NCBI GenBank assembly: GCA_024683485.1
Contig: JAIKYD010000057.1
Coordinates: 1 to 64,000, forward strand
Reading direction: 5' to 3'
Origin: Saccharofermentans sp.
GTDB taxonomy: Bacteria; Bacillota; Clostridia; Saccharofermentanales; Saccharofermentanaceae
Length of the DNA stretch: 64,000 bases
In this document: piece by piece, positions 53,371-62,935 of the stretch
Position numbering within the stretch: position 1 is the stretch's first letter
Layout: each line of letters opens with the position of its first letter
The notes under the pieces: generated by a model
The model's database searches: none
Told to the model about the DNA's origin: nothing
What the model saw: only the letters and a program-made list of their open reading frames with translations
Position numbers and translations under genes: made by a program

Positions 53371-54942
53371 GTGCCACAGTTACCGTTTTATACTGTAATA
53401 ATCGCGTGCGTTGTTGGTCTTGCTCTGGGCATTATATTAGCATGGGTCTATTTCAAATCTGGAATATCCGGTGAGCAGAAGAGGCTTGCGGAGGACATTG
53501 CAAAATCCAAGGAGGAAAGTGATGTTCTTCTTGCAAATGCACAGAAGGAGGCAGAAAACAACAAGCGTGATTTGCTTTTGCAGGCAAAAGAGGAGGTCTC
53601 ACGTGTCCGTTCTGAATTGGAACGTGAAGCGCGGGAGAAGAAACAGGAGCTTGCAAAAGAGCGCAATAGGCTTGAGCAAAAGGAAGAGAATATCAACCGT
53701 ATTGAAGCAAATTGTGAGCGCAAGCAGGAGGAGATCGAGAGAAAGCAGCAGAATATTGCTGAACTCGAAGCCAGAGCCAAGGATTACGAGCAGCGTAAGA
53801 AGACAGAACTTGAGAAGGTTTCCGGTCTATCGATCGCAGACGCCAGAACTCTGGTGCTTGACGAAGCAAAGCGTGAATATACACATGATATGGTATTGAT
53901 GCTTAAGCAGATGGAAGAGAAAGCTAAGCAGGATGCAGATAAAGTTGCAAAAGACATTATCGTAAACGCTATACAGCGCTATGCATCCGACTACGTATCT
54001 GAAGTCACTGTATCGGTTGTGAATCTCCCTAACGATGAGATGAAAGGCAGAATCATCGGACGTGAGGGACGTAACATCAGAGCAATCGAGACTATTACGG
54101 GAGTCGATCTTATTATCGACGATACTCCTGAAGCTATCGTTCTTTCATCTTTCGATCCGATCAGAAGAGAGATTGCAAAGATGACGATAGAAAGACTGGT
54201 AGCAGACGGAAGGATCCATCCGGCCAGAATCGAAGAGATGGCCGGCAAGGCAAGGAAGGAACTCAATCAGACTATCAAATCCGAAGGTGAGAAGGCAGCC
54301 TTTGATACGGGTGTCATGAATCTGCATCCGGAAGTTATCAAACTCCTGGGACGCCTTCGTTACCGCACATCGTACGGACAGAACGTACTGCAGCACTCTA
54401 TTGAAGTGTCATGGATCGCTGCAATGATGGCGGACGAACTCGGACTTGACAGTAATCTTGCAAGGCGCGGCGGCCTTTTGCATGATATCGGTAAGGCAGT
54501 GGATTTCGAGCAGGAAGGAACACATATCCAGCTCGGTGTCGATATAGCGAAGAAATATCATGAGAGTCCCGCTGTAATTAACTGCATTGAGGCGCATCAT
54601 GGTGATGTTGAGCCTTTGTCTGCAGAAGCCGTATTAGTTGCAGCAGCAGATGCTATCTCTGCAGCAAGACCGGGAGCAAGAAGAGAGAATCTCGAGACAT
54701 ACATCAAGAGGATCGAGAAGCTTGAGGAGATTGCCACAAGCTTTGATGGTGTAGAGAAGAGCTTCGCCATTCAGGCAGGCAGAGAGATTCGTGTTATCGT
54801 ATCACCTGATAAGGTATCAGATGACGAGATGACTCTTAAAGCCCGTGATATCTGCAAGAAGATTGAGGATGAACTCGATTATCCCGGACAGATCAAAGTG
54901 AATGTTATCAGAGAAACGAGGGCAACTGACGTTGCTAAATAA
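53371..54942 (+). CDS. rny: Ribonuclease Y
   Basis: The membrane-bound endoribonuclease that starts mRNA decay in Firmicutes. GTG at 53371 ([14 protein letters not shown]) follows GGAGGTGAG at proper spacing; the track start at 53305 lies on the promoter edge. This gives 523 residues, the family length. Order: transmembrane helix (about 5-27), long charged coiled coil to about 190, KH domain ([15 protein letters not shown]), HD domain ([23 protein letters not shown] with the metal-binding HD) and a C-terminal RNase Y domain. It stands alone between a promoter and a terminator. Confidence 0.96.
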   Translation: MPQLPFYTVIIACVVGLALGIILAWVYFKSGISGEQKRLAEDIAKSKEESDVLLANAQKEAENNKRDLLLQAKEEVSRVRSELEREAREKKQELAKERNRLEQKEENINRIEANCERKQEEIERKQQNIAELEARAKDYEQRKKTELEKVSGLSIADARTLVLDEAKREYTHDMVLMLKQMEEKAKQDADKVAKDIIVNAIQRYASDYVSEVTVSVVNLPNDEMKGRIIGREGRNIRAIETITGVDLIIDDTPEAIVLSSFDPIRREIAKMTIERLVADGRIHPARIEEMAGKARKELNQTIKSEGEKAAFDTGVMNLHPEVIKLLGRLRYRTSYGQNVLQHSIEVSWIAAMMADELGLDSNLARRGGLLHDIGKAVDFEQEGTHIQLGVDIAKKYHESPAVINCIEAHHGDVEPLSAEAVLVAAADAISAARPGARRENLETYIKRIEKLEEIATSFDGVEKSFAIQAGREIRVIVSPDKVSDDEMTLKARDICKKIEDELDYPGQIKVNVIRETRATDVAK

Positions 54943-54998
54943 TTTTATATATATTTTTATTTAACACGTTAGTATCATCTATCAAACCAAAACAAATT

Positions 54999-55049
54999 AA
55001 GGACCTTTTGTCCTGCAGTCATATAAATGCAGGATGATGGGTCCTTTTT
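54999..55049 (+). terminator. Rho-independent terminator after RNase Y
   Basis: An outer stem AAGGACC/GGTCCTT and an inner stem TCCTGCA/TGCAGGA with internal bulges are followed by TTT. It ends the RNase Y transcript about 55-100 bases after the stop. Confidence 0.7.
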
Positions 55050-55132
55050 GTATTGTTCCAAAAGTCTGATTTTTTGCCGGATCTGCAAATCTGTACGATA
55101 TATCGGACTCAAATTATCAAATGGTTTTGTGC

Positions 55133-55163
55133 TTGAATGAATTCGAAATCCTTGTGTTATAAT
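55133..55163 (+). promoter_or_regulatory. Promoter of the topoisomerase operon
   Basis: TTGAAT, 19 bases, then the extended -10 TGTTATAAT (55155-55163). The track ATG at 55137 lies inside it, so translation must start downstream, at 55215. Confidence 0.55.
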
Positions 55164-55214
55164 CGAAAAGTCAAATACATATATATTATTTATTTTAAGG
55201 AGTTGGGTAGTAAT

Positions 55215-57209
55215 ATGCCGGGTAAGAAGGATTACGGCAATGAGAGCATTTCGATGCTCAAGGGTGCGGACAGAGTCAGACTCCGTCCGGCTGTTATTTT
55301 CGGTTCTGACAATCTTGAAGGATGTATCCATTCCTTCTTTGAGATCCTGTCTAACTCGATCGATGAGGCCAGGGAAGGTCATGGTGACAAGATCATCATC
55401 ACCAGATTTGCCGACGGTACGATCGAAGTCGAGGACTTCGGACGAGGCATACCGATGGATTACAATACCAAAGAGGGAAGATTTAACTGGGAACTTGTTT
55501 ACTGTGAACTGTATGCAGGTGGTAAGTACAACAATAACGCTTCAGGTGATTATGAGTTCTCGCTTGGTCTTAACGGACTTGGTGCCTGTGCTACACAGTA
55601 TGCATCGGAATTCTTTGAAGTAACAGTCTTCAGGGATCATACCAAGTACTCGATGGGCTTTAAGAAGGGTGTTCCTGTAACTGAACTCATGCAGGAGCCA
55701 TACAGATTCAGAAGAACAGGTACTGTTCAGCGCTGGAAGCCTGATACCGAAGTCTTTACTGAGATAATCATTCCTCTTGAGACATTCAAGGAGATTATCA
55801 AGCGCCAGTCTGTTATCAACAGTGGAATCGAGTTTGTGCTTAAGGACGCTGAGTCAGGTGAGGAATTCTCTTTCATCTATCCTGAAGGCATCAAGGGCTA
55901 TGTCGAGGAACTCTCCGATATGAAGGGCTTTACTGAAGTTCATACATTCTCCGGAGAAGGCAGAGGCAGGGATAAGGAAGACCGTGACGAGTACAAAGTA
56001 AGGGCGGAAGTTGCGTTCTGTTTCAACAATGAAGTGAACACTTTGGAATACTTCCACAATTCAAGTTTTCTGGAGCATGGCGGATCACCGGATAAGGCTG
56101 TCAGGAATGCTTTTGTTGCCGAGATCGACAAGCAGATAAAGCAGCGTGACAAATACAAGGCCAATGAATCCAGGATAATATTCCAGGATGTTGCAGATTC
56201 TCTGATCCTTGTAACCAATACGTTCTCGACTCAGACTTCATATGAGAACCAGACTAAGAAGGCCATTAACAACAAATTCATCCAGGACTTCATGACACAG
56301 CTTATCAGAGATAATCTTGAAGTCTGGTTCATCGAGAACAAAGATGCCGCAGATAAGACTATCGAGCAGATCCTTATCAATAAGCGTGCCAGAGAGAATG
56401 CTGAGAAGACTAAGGTCAATATCAAGAAGACTCTCATGGGCAAAGTCGATATCAATAACAGGATCAAGAAGTTTGTAGACTGCAGATCTAAGGATGTCGC
56501 AAAGCGTGAGCTTTATATCGTAGAAGGTGATTCGGCTTTGGGCTCGGTCAAGCTTGGCCGTGATGCCGAATTCCAGGCTGTTATGCCTGTAAGAGGAAAG
56601 ATCCTCAATTGTCTTAAAGCGGATTATGCCACGATCTTTAAGAGCGAGATCATCACAGATCTTCTTAAAGTTCTTGGCTGTGGTGTTGAGATCAAGAATA
56701 AGCATACAAAGGATATGAGTGCTTTCAATCTCGATGACTTGAGATGGAACAAGATCATAATATGTACCGATGCCGATGTCGACGGCTTCCAGATAAGAAC
56801 TCTGATCCTTGCAATGTTATACAGGTTAACGCCGACTCTTATTGAGAAGGGTTATGTATATGTTGCCGAATCGCCTCTTTTCGAGATCACATACAGACCT
56901 AAGGGAAAGAATGCGAAGGAAGAGACTTATTTTGCATTTAACGAGAAAGAGAAGGCTGAGATTCTTGCAAAGGTAGATCCCAAACTCTGCACTATACAGA
57001 GATCAAAAGGTCTTGGTGAGAATGAGCCTGAGATGATGTGGCAGACAACCATGAATCCGAAGTCCAGGCGTCTTATCAAGGCTTGTCCTGAAGATGCGCA
57101 GAGAACAGCTGAGGTGTTTGATCTCCTTCTCGGAGATAACCTTGCAGGAAGAAAACTCCATATCGAGCTGGACGGTAATAAGTATCTCGATATGCTTGAT
57201 TTAGGGTGA
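55215..57209 (+). CDS. Type II topoisomerase ATPase subunit (ParE/GyrB-like)
   Basis: The ATP-dependent subunit of a gyrase/topoisomerase IV-type enzyme, acting with the next gene product. ATG at 55215 (MPGKKDYG) gives 664 residues. The GHKL ATPase has EILSNSIDEAREG, DFGRGIPMD and GLNGLGACA. The TOPRIM domain has VEGDSALGS, PVRGKILNC and CTDADVDGFQIRTL, with acidic metal ligands kept. Two normally fixed positions differ: EGDSAGG is EGDSALG, and DGSHI is DGFQI. This marks a divergent branch, closer to ParE. It overlaps or directly precedes the partner gene. The ribosome binding site AAGGAG is 12 bases from the ATG, unusually far. Confidence 0.88.
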   Translation: MPGKKDYGNESISMLKGADRVRLRPAVIFGSDNLEGCIHSFFEILSNSIDEAREGHGDKIIITRFADGTIEVEDFGRGIPMDYNTKEGRFNWELVYCELYAGGKYNNNASGDYEFSLGLNGLGACATQYASEFFEVTVFRDHTKYSMGFKKGVPVTELMQEPYRFRRTGTVQRWKPDTEVFTEIIIPLETFKEIIKRQSVINSGIEFVLKDAESGEEFSFIYPEGIKGYVEELSDMKGFTEVHTFSGEGRGRDKEDRDEYKVRAEVAFCFNNEVNTLEYFHNSSFLEHGGSPDKAVRNAFVAEIDKQIKQRDKYKANESRIIFQDVADSLILVTNTFSTQTSYENQTKKAINNKFIQDFMTQLIRDNLEVWFIENKDAADKTIEQILINKRARENAEKTKVNIKKTLMGKVDINNRIKKFVDCRSKDVAKRELYIVEGDSALGSVKLGRDAEFQAVMPVRGKILNCLKADYATIFKSEIITDLLKVLGCGVEIKNKHTKDMSAFNLDDLRWNKIIICTDADVDGFQIRTLILAMLYRLTPTLIEKGYVYVAESPLFEITYRPKGKNAKEETYFAFNEKEKAEILAKVDPKLCTIQRSKGLGENEPEMMWQTTMNPKSRRLIKACPEDAQRTAEVFDLLLGDNLAGRKLHIELDGNKYLDMLDLG

Positions 57210-57214
57210 TACAG

Positions 57215-59476
57215 ATGGCACGCAAAAAGAAAGATGATAATAATTCAGATTCACTGAAGGCAAGGCTTACGGACAGCAATGCCAAGGATATGCCGGCTGT
57301 TGACCAGCCGATAACCGAGATGCTCGAGATCAATTATATGCCGTATGCGATGAGTGTCATCGTATCCCGTGCTATTCCCGAGATCGACGGCTTCAAGCCT
57401 TCACACAGAAAGCTCCTTTATACGATGTATAAGATGGGACTTCTGGGCGGTAACAGGACCAAGTCTGCCAATGTGGTCGGTCAGACGATGAAGCTAAATC
57501 CTCACGGAGACCAGGCTATCTACGATACGATGGTCAGACTTACAAGAGGCAACGGTTCGCTGCTCCATCCGTTTGTTGATTCAAAGGGTAACTTCGGTAA
57601 GCAGTATTCACGTGATATGCAGTGCGCTGCTCCGCGTTATACTGAGGTAAGGCTTGAGAAGATCTGCGAGGAGATATTCAAGGGTATCGACAAAGATGCT
57701 GTTGACATGATTGACAACTATGATGGTACACTTAAGGAACCTGCGCTGCTTCCAGCGACTTTTCCTACAGTTCTGGTTAATGCGAACCAGGGTATTGCAG
57801 TTGGTATGGCATCCAACATCTGTTCGTTTAATCTTGCGGAAGTATGTGCGGCTACTGAAGCTTACATGAAGGATCCAAACGCGGATCTTTTGGAAGTAAT
57901 GCCTGCTCCGGATTTTTCAGGCGGGGGCAAGATACTTTATAACCGCGAGCAGATGAAGTCGATCTATGAGACAGGAAAGGGTTCCTTCTCTGTCAGGGCA
58001 AAATACAGGATCGATAAGTCCAACAACCTTATTGAGATCACTGAAATCCCGTATTCCACGAGTGTTGAGGCGATAATTGATAATATTGCTGATCTTGTTA
58101 AGAGCGGAAAGGCAAGAGAGATTGCCGATATCAGAGATGAGACGGACTTAGACGGTCTTAAGATCACAATTGACTGCAAGAGAGGAACTGATCATGAGCA
58201 GCTTATGACAAAGCTCTTCAGGTTTACTAAGCTCGAGGATACATTCTCCTGCAACTTCAACATTCTGATCGGCGGATCTCCTAAGGTGCTTGGAGTAAGT
58301 CAGATCCTTAACGAATGGCTTAACTGGAGAAGGGAATGCGTTTGCAGGGAATTGCAGTTCAATCTTGCAAGGATGAAGAAGAGACTTCATCTCCTTGACG
58401 GTCTTGCAGAGATCCTTCTTGATATCGACAAGGCAATAAAGATCATCAGAGAGACCGAGTTGGAAGTAGATGTCGTTCCTAACCTCATGAAGGGTTTCTC
58501 GATCGATGAGGAACAGGCTGAGTATGTTGCAGAGATCAAACTCCGTAATATCAACAAGCAGTATATCATTAACAGAATATCCGACAGGGACAAGCTTAAG
58601 GAGGATATTGCTGATACTGAAGATATTTTGAACAGTCCCAGAAGGATAAACGGACTTATCGTTAAGACATTAAGAGATGTAGCCGAGAAGTACGGACAGC
58701 CCAGAAGAACAGAAATCGTTCAGATGGAAGAGACCGAGACTTTTGTCGAGACAGCCGTTATTCCCGATTACAGGCTTCATCTAATGCTCACCCGTCACGG
58801 CTATCTGAAGAAGCACACCATGAAGTCTCTTATGAATGCCGGTGAGCTTAAGACCAAGGATGATGACGAGATATTCATGGGTTTTGAGTGTGAGAACAGA
58901 TCGGATCTTCTTATTTTCACGGATAAGTGCAATCTCTATAAGACACATGTCTATGATTTCGCAGATACAAAGCCTGGTGAATTAGGTCACTTCCTTGCCA
59001 GTTCTCTTGGCATGGAAGATGGCGAGAAACCGATGTTCATGATATCCACGACCGATTACAAAGGCATTCTGTTCATCGCCTTTGAGAACGGCAAGGCAGC
59101 CCGGTTCCCGATATCCGCATATGAGACCAAGCAGAACAGAAAGAAGCTGATCAATGCATATTTTGACGGAAGCAGGGCGATAGGCTTTATCCTCCTTGAT
59201 GAGACTGAAGATCCGGATCTTATTGTTACCAACAGTTTGGACAAGGCAGCTGTATTTAAGTCATCACTGATCCCGCTCAAGACCACAAGAACGACCCAGG
59301 GTGTTCAGCTTCTTGTATCAAAGAAAGGATCTGTATTAAGATCTCTTGCAAGACTTGCGGAAGTTGAAGTTCAGGATCCGGAATACTACAGGATCAGGAA
59401 GGTTCCGGCGATCGGATACTATATAAAGGAGAATTCTCTGGAGGCAAAGCAGGTTAGCTTTGATGATTTGAAGTGA
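57215..59476 (+). CDS. Type II topoisomerase cleavage subunit (ParC/GyrA-like)
   Basis: The DNA-breaking partner of the preceding ATPase. ATG at 57215 follows AGGGTGA at good spacing and gives 753 residues. The winged helix has PSHRKLLYTMYKMG, the ANVVGQTMKLNPHGD quinolone-region segment and the active-site Tyr in CAAPRYTEVRL. The tower and coiled coil follow, then a C-terminal beta-pinwheel (TRHGYLKK, STTDYKGILFI). No GyrA-box (QRRGGKG-like) is visible, so relaxation/decatenation as in topoisomerase IV is likelier than supercoiling. It overlaps the next gene as GTGA. Confidence 0.88.
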   Translation: MARKKKDDNNSDSLKARLTDSNAKDMPAVDQPITEMLEINYMPYAMSVIVSRAIPEIDGFKPSHRKLLYTMYKMGLLGGNRTKSANVVGQTMKLNPHGDQAIYDTMVRLTRGNGSLLHPFVDSKGNFGKQYSRDMQCAAPRYTEVRLEKICEEIFKGIDKDAVDMIDNYDGTLKEPALLPATFPTVLVNANQGIAVGMASNICSFNLAEVCAATEAYMKDPNADLLEVMPAPDFSGGGKILYNREQMKSIYETGKGSFSVRAKYRIDKSNNLIEITEIPYSTSVEAIIDNIADLVKSGKAREIADIRDETDLDGLKITIDCKRGTDHEQLMTKLFRFTKLEDTFSCNFNILIGGSPKVLGVSQILNEWLNWRRECVCRELQFNLARMKKRLHLLDGLAEILLDIDKAIKIIRETELEVDVVPNLMKGFSIDEEQAEYVAEIKLRNINKQYIINRISDRDKLKEDIADTEDILNSPRRINGLIVKTLRDVAEKYGQPRRTEIVQMEETETFVETAVIPDYRLHLMLTRHGYLKKHTMKSLMNAGELKTKDDDEIFMGFECENRSDLLIFTDKCNLYKTHVYDFADTKPGELGHFLASSLGMEDGEKPMFMISTTDYKGILFIAFENGKAARFPISAYETKQNRKKLINAYFDGSRAIGFILLDETEDPDLIVTNSLDKAAVFKSSLIPLKTTRTTQGVQLLVSKKGSVLRSLARLAEVEVQDPEYYRIRKVPAIGYYIKENSLEAKQVSFDDLK

Positions 59477-61359
59477 CGGTATTTTCTTCCGAGTATCACG
59501 TCGGAGAAGACGCGCGTAAAGGCGGCAAAGGCTACACGGCAGCTGCTGTTCTTTGTGCTGTTATGCTGTTGGCTCTCAGCCTGACGACGTTCTTTATCGG
59601 AAGAAAAAACGCATACGAGAAGGATACTGTGCCGAGTTTTGAGAAAGCGTTGGATGAGGGAAGATATACGGAAGCTCTTGATATCTATCGCGGTATCCAG
59701 GATGAGGTTCTTAAAGCTTCTCCTGAGGAACAGGACTCGAACGCTACCAGGATCAGAATGCTCGATGAGATGGAGAATATCGTCAGAACCCGTGTTGATG
59801 CTCTCTGTGATCACATAGTTTCCAACCGGTATATCCTTACGGCAAGTGACATTAATTTCCTTAATTCAATGAGGGAACTGACGAGTTCAGTTGTATCCGA
59901 GAGAATGTATGGGATATGTGAGGATTTCCTGCTCGGAAATATTGAGAAACCGGTCGTAATGTACTTTTTCGAGCAATTGCAGCCGATAGGCAATTTCTCG
60001 GCAACTGCAAATCCTTTGCTCAGGGAGCTCGATTATATCGAGACAGCGACAGGTGATGTTCAGACAGCTGAGAAGGCGTTGGGAACGGGAGATTACATAT
60101 CTGCTGTCAAAAAGTACACACAGGTCAATGAGAACTATGACGGTTTTGTCGGTGATTACTGTGATAAGAGAGTCAAGGCTATAAAGGCAGAGATGTATGA
60201 ACCTATGATGTCTGAAGGTGAGCATATGATCCAGACATATAAGTTCTATTCTGCAGAGAAGCTTTTCTCGGATCTTGCAACGATCTTTCCTGAAGATGAG
60301 ATGATCAAGGGAAATCTTCTTACAGCAACTTCACACACGAGCGAAGTCAGGGAGTACAGAGGACCTATCGAAGTCATTTGTGTAAGATCCCTCATCGCTG
60401 ATACGGATACGGCATTTGCAGGAAGATACCATTCCAATAATACGGATCTCTATCTTACAGTTTCAGAATTCGAGAAGATCCTCGAGAATCTATATTCCAG
60501 AGACTATGTGCTCGTGGATCCCGAGAATCTCATTGAAGCAAGTGATCCGACTTTCCTTCTTGAACGCAATCTGAAAGTTCCCAAGGGTAAGAAACCCCTG
60601 GTCGTTGTTATTGAGAATCTTCAGTATAACGCCACGGCATATAACTGCGGAACCTGCAGAAGACTGGTGCTCAACGATGAATATCAGGTGTGTGGAGAGT
60701 ATATTAATAATGCAGGGGAGACGGTTGTGAGCAGGACTGCTGAATCAATCGGAATCCTTGATACCTTCGTTGAGAAACATCCTGATTTTACTTATGACGG
60801 CGCAAAGGGAATCATATCTGTAAGCGGTTATGAGGCCTGCTTCGGTTACATAGTAAGCCAGGATGAGATAGATGACCGCAATAATGCTTTGAGTACTGCG
60901 AATCTTACTCCGGTAAACCCTTCTGCAGAAGAGATTACTTACAACAGGGACAGGGTGACGGATATAGTTAATGTGCTTAAGGACAATGGATGGAAGCTTG
61001 CTTCCTGCACATATAATTACATTGAGGACTGCCGTAATACCGAGAAACAGATCCTGATGGACGATACAGAAAAGTGGCTTGACCAGATAGGAAGCCTGTT
61101 TGGTGAAGTTCATATGCTTGTTTATCCGAACGGAAATTATATTTACGGTACTGATGACAGGGCAGTATACTACAAAAATAACGGATTCAGGATTTTCTTC
61201 GGCGGCGGCGCGACACCGTATTATACATATGGTGACAACTATCTGTATCTTGACCGCGCAATGATGAGTTATAAGACACTGACAAGAAAAGCTTATGAGG
61301 AATTGTTTGATTATAACGAGATAATCGATTCTGCAAGAACTCAGAATTCCGGAACGTAA
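59473..61359 (+). CDS. Membrane protein with polysaccharide-deacetylase-like domain
   Basis: A 628-residue protein beginning at GTG overlapping the topoisomerase stop. A transmembrane helix (about 22-44) precedes an outside helical domain with TPR-like pairs (EKALDEGRYTEALDIYRG; AEKALGTGDYISAVKKY). From about residue 295 comes a fold like NodB/polysaccharide deacetylases: YHSNNTDLYLTVSEFEKILE, then GKKPLVVVIENLQYN where active enzymes have a DD-containing motif, GISVSGYEACFGY-like strands and MLVYPNG. The metal-binding Asp pair is missing, so deacetylase activity is doubtful. It may bind wall glycans. Coupling to topoisomerase genes is unexplained. Confidence 0.6.
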   Translation: MTVFSSEYHVGEDARKGGKGYTAAAVLCAVMLLALSLTTFFIGRKNAYEKDTVPSFEKALDEGRYTEALDIYRGIQDEVLKASPEEQDSNATRIRMLDEMENIVRTRVDALCDHIVSNRYILTASDINFLNSMRELTSSVVSERMYGICEDFLLGNIEKPVVMYFFEQLQPIGNFSATANPLLRELDYIETATGDVQTAEKALGTGDYISAVKKYTQVNENYDGFVGDYCDKRVKAIKAEMYEPMMSEGEHMIQTYKFYSAEKLFSDLATIFPEDEMIKGNLLTATSHTSEVREYRGPIEVICVRSLIADTDTAFAGRYHSNNTDLYLTVSEFEKILENLYSRDYVLVDPENLIEASDPTFLLERNLKVPKGKKPLVVVIENLQYNATAYNCGTCRRLVLNDEYQVCGEYINNAGETVVSRTAESIGILDTFVEKHPDFTYDGAKGIISVSGYEACFGYIVSQDEIDDRNNALSTANLTPVNPSAEEITYNRDRVTDIVNVLKDNGWKLASCTYNYIEDCRNTEKQILMDDTEKWLDQIGSLFGEVHMLVYPNGNYIYGTDDRAVYYKNNGFRIFFGGGATPYYTYGDNYLYLDRAMMSYKTLTRKAYEELFDYNEIIDSARTQNSGT

Positions 61360-61374
61360 TATTAATATTACGTT
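61353..61374 (+). terminator. 22-base perfect palindrome over the stop codon
   Basis: AACGTAATATT/AATATTACGTT is a perfect palindrome that includes the TAA of the preceding gene. TTCATTTTCGATTTG follows, so it may act as a weak terminator; as DNA it could also be a dimer-binding site. Confidence 0.45.
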
Positions 61375-61389
61375 TCATTTTCGATTTGT

Positions 61390-61419
61390 TTGCACACAAA
61401 AAACGTTTTTTATTATAAT
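61390..61419 (+). promoter_or_regulatory. Promoter of the PH-domain/sirtuin operon
   Basis: TTGCAC, 18 bases, TATAAT, 46 bases before the ATG at 61466, which has GGAGGGAG seven bases upstream. Confidence 0.55.
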
Positions 61420-61465
61420 GTAAGTTGTGAGGAACCTTTGAAGTTTTCACGGAGGGAGCTTGTTT

Positions 61466-61921
61466 ATGGGCAGAATCGACAGACTTACTAATCTTACCGA
61501 GAAGGAAGAGGTCCTTTGGCAGGACAGGAAGAGATATCTCGGATTACCCATTTCCTTCACGATCTACAGTTTCAGCACAAATAAGTTTTACTATAAGAAG
61601 GGTATCTTCAATGTGACTTCAGAAGAGATCCTTTTATACAGAGTATTGGATCTTACTTTCAAGCAATCAATGTGGCAGAAGATCTTTGGTGTGGGTTCAG
61701 TCATTCTTACTACTGCGGACAAATCCACTCCCTTACTCGAGATAAAGAATATCAAGACACCTGACAGAGTCAGAAAGGCTCTGAGTAATCTGGTTGAACA
61801 GCGACGCGACGAGAAGCGTGTCACCGGCAAGGAAATGTTCGGTGCTGCAGGTATGTTCCATGATCACGGTGATCTTGAAGGCGTTGACCTTGATGGCGAC
61901 GGAATAATCGATATTCATTGA
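61466..61921 (+). CDS. PH-domain protein with EF-hand-like C-terminal loop
   Basis: A 151-residue protein; the track TTG at 61460 is two codons too early. Residues 1-115 fit a bacterial PH domain (DUF304-like): EEVLWQDRKRYLGLPISFT, YYKKGIFNVTSEEILLYRVLDLTFKQ, and VGSVILTTADKSTPLLEIKNIKTPDRVRKAL. The last residues DLDGDGIIDIH match a DxDGDGxxD calcium loop like those of dockerins and EF-hands, unusual on a PH protein without signal peptide. The function is unknown. It lies 15 bases before the sirtuin gene, so the two are likely co-expressed. Confidence 0.65.
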   Translation: MGRIDRLTNLTEKEEVLWQDRKRYLGLPISFTIYSFSTNKFYYKKGIFNVTSEEILLYRVLDLTFKQSMWQKIFGVGSVILTTADKSTPLLEIKNIKTPDRVRKALSNLVEQRRDEKRVTGKEMFGAAGMFHDHGDLEGVDLDGDGIIDIH

Positions 61922-61936
61922 TTTTGAGGTAGTATA

Positions 61937-62935
61937 GTGGAGACGAGGATTGACAGATTCGGCAGTGTCCGGGAAGACAAGATCAAACAATTAAAGGAGC
62001 TTATCGCAGAATCCGATAATATTGTTTTCCTTGGAGGAGCAGGCGTATCGACAGAGAGCGGTATTCCTGATTTCAGGAGCGGAGCCGGAATCTATAATAC
62101 AGAGAGCGGTACTAAGTACAGGCCGATAGATATCATTGCACATGATTTCTTCATAGAGCATCCTGAGGATTTCTATGATTTCTATAAGCGTAAGTTAATT
62201 TATCCTGATGCCAGACCCAATAAGGCACACAAGGCTCTTGTCAGACTTGAGAGACAGGGTAAATTGAAGGCTATCATAACCCAGAATATCGATAATCTTC
62301 ACCAGGAAGCCGGCAGTAAATGCGTTATCGAACTTCATGGTTCTGTATTCAGAAATTACTGCATGGACTGCGGGAAGAAGTTCAATATCGAGTATGTTGT
62401 CGCGCAGGAAGGTGTCCCTCACTGTGACAGATGCGGCGGGATCGTAAGGCCTGATATCGTTTTGTATGAAGAGAATCTTGAACATGAGAATGTTGATAAT
62501 GCTATCAAGGCAGTAAAGAAGTGCGATCTGATGATCATTGCCGGTACTTCGCTTACTGTATATCCGGCTGCTACTTTTGCCCAGTTCCTGAAGCATGACA
62601 GAATCGTAATTATAAACAAGAGTTCCACTTACCTTGATCTTAAGGCGCTCCTTACGATACATGATAATGTTGGCGATGTGCTCGATAAGTGTGTTCCGAA
62701 GAGAGTATCGAGGAAGACAACATCTTCCAAATCTGCATCAGGAAAGACTGCAGCCAGGAAGAGTTCTGCCAAGACATCAACTGCTAAGAAGACAGCTTCT
62801 AAGACTGCAGATAAGAAAGCGGCCCCCAAGAGCACCTCAAAGACCGCTTCTTCCGGAAAGACTGCTGCCAAAAACTCTTCTGCATCAACCACGGGGAAGA
62901 AATCTTCTTCTAAGGTGAAGAAGGATGAAAGCTGA
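61937..62935 (+). CDS. Sirtuin (Sir2) deacylase with Lys/Ala/Ser-rich tail
   Basis: An NAD-dependent protein deacylase. The NAD fold starts FLGGAGVSTESGIPDFRSG. The catalytic TQNIDNLHQEAGS and ELHGS (His) follow, then the zinc module CMDCGKKF...CDRCGG and GTSLTVYPAA. The Tyr/Arg pair of SIRT5-type desuccinylases is not evident. Beyond the usual 245 or so residues comes a tail of about 75, almost only Lys, Ala, Ser and Thr (SAKTSTAKKTASKTADKKAA), like the C-termini of histone H1 and bacterial H1-like proteins. It would bind nucleic acid. GTG start with GAGGTAG upstream. Confidence 0.9.
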   Translation: METRIDRFGSVREDKIKQLKELIAESDNIVFLGGAGVSTESGIPDFRSGAGIYNTESGTKYRPIDIIAHDFFIEHPEDFYDFYKRKLIYPDARPNKAHKALVRLERQGKLKAIITQNIDNLHQEAGSKCVIELHGSVFRNYCMDCGKKFNIEYVVAQEGVPHCDRCGGIVRPDIVLYEENLEHENVDNAIKAVKKCDLMIIAGTSLTVYPAATFAQFLKHDRIVIINKSSTYLDLKALLTIHDNVGDVLDKCVPKRVSRKTTSSKSASGKTAARKSSAKTSTAKKTASKTADKKAAPKSTSKTASSGKTAAKNSSASTTGKKSSSKVKKDES

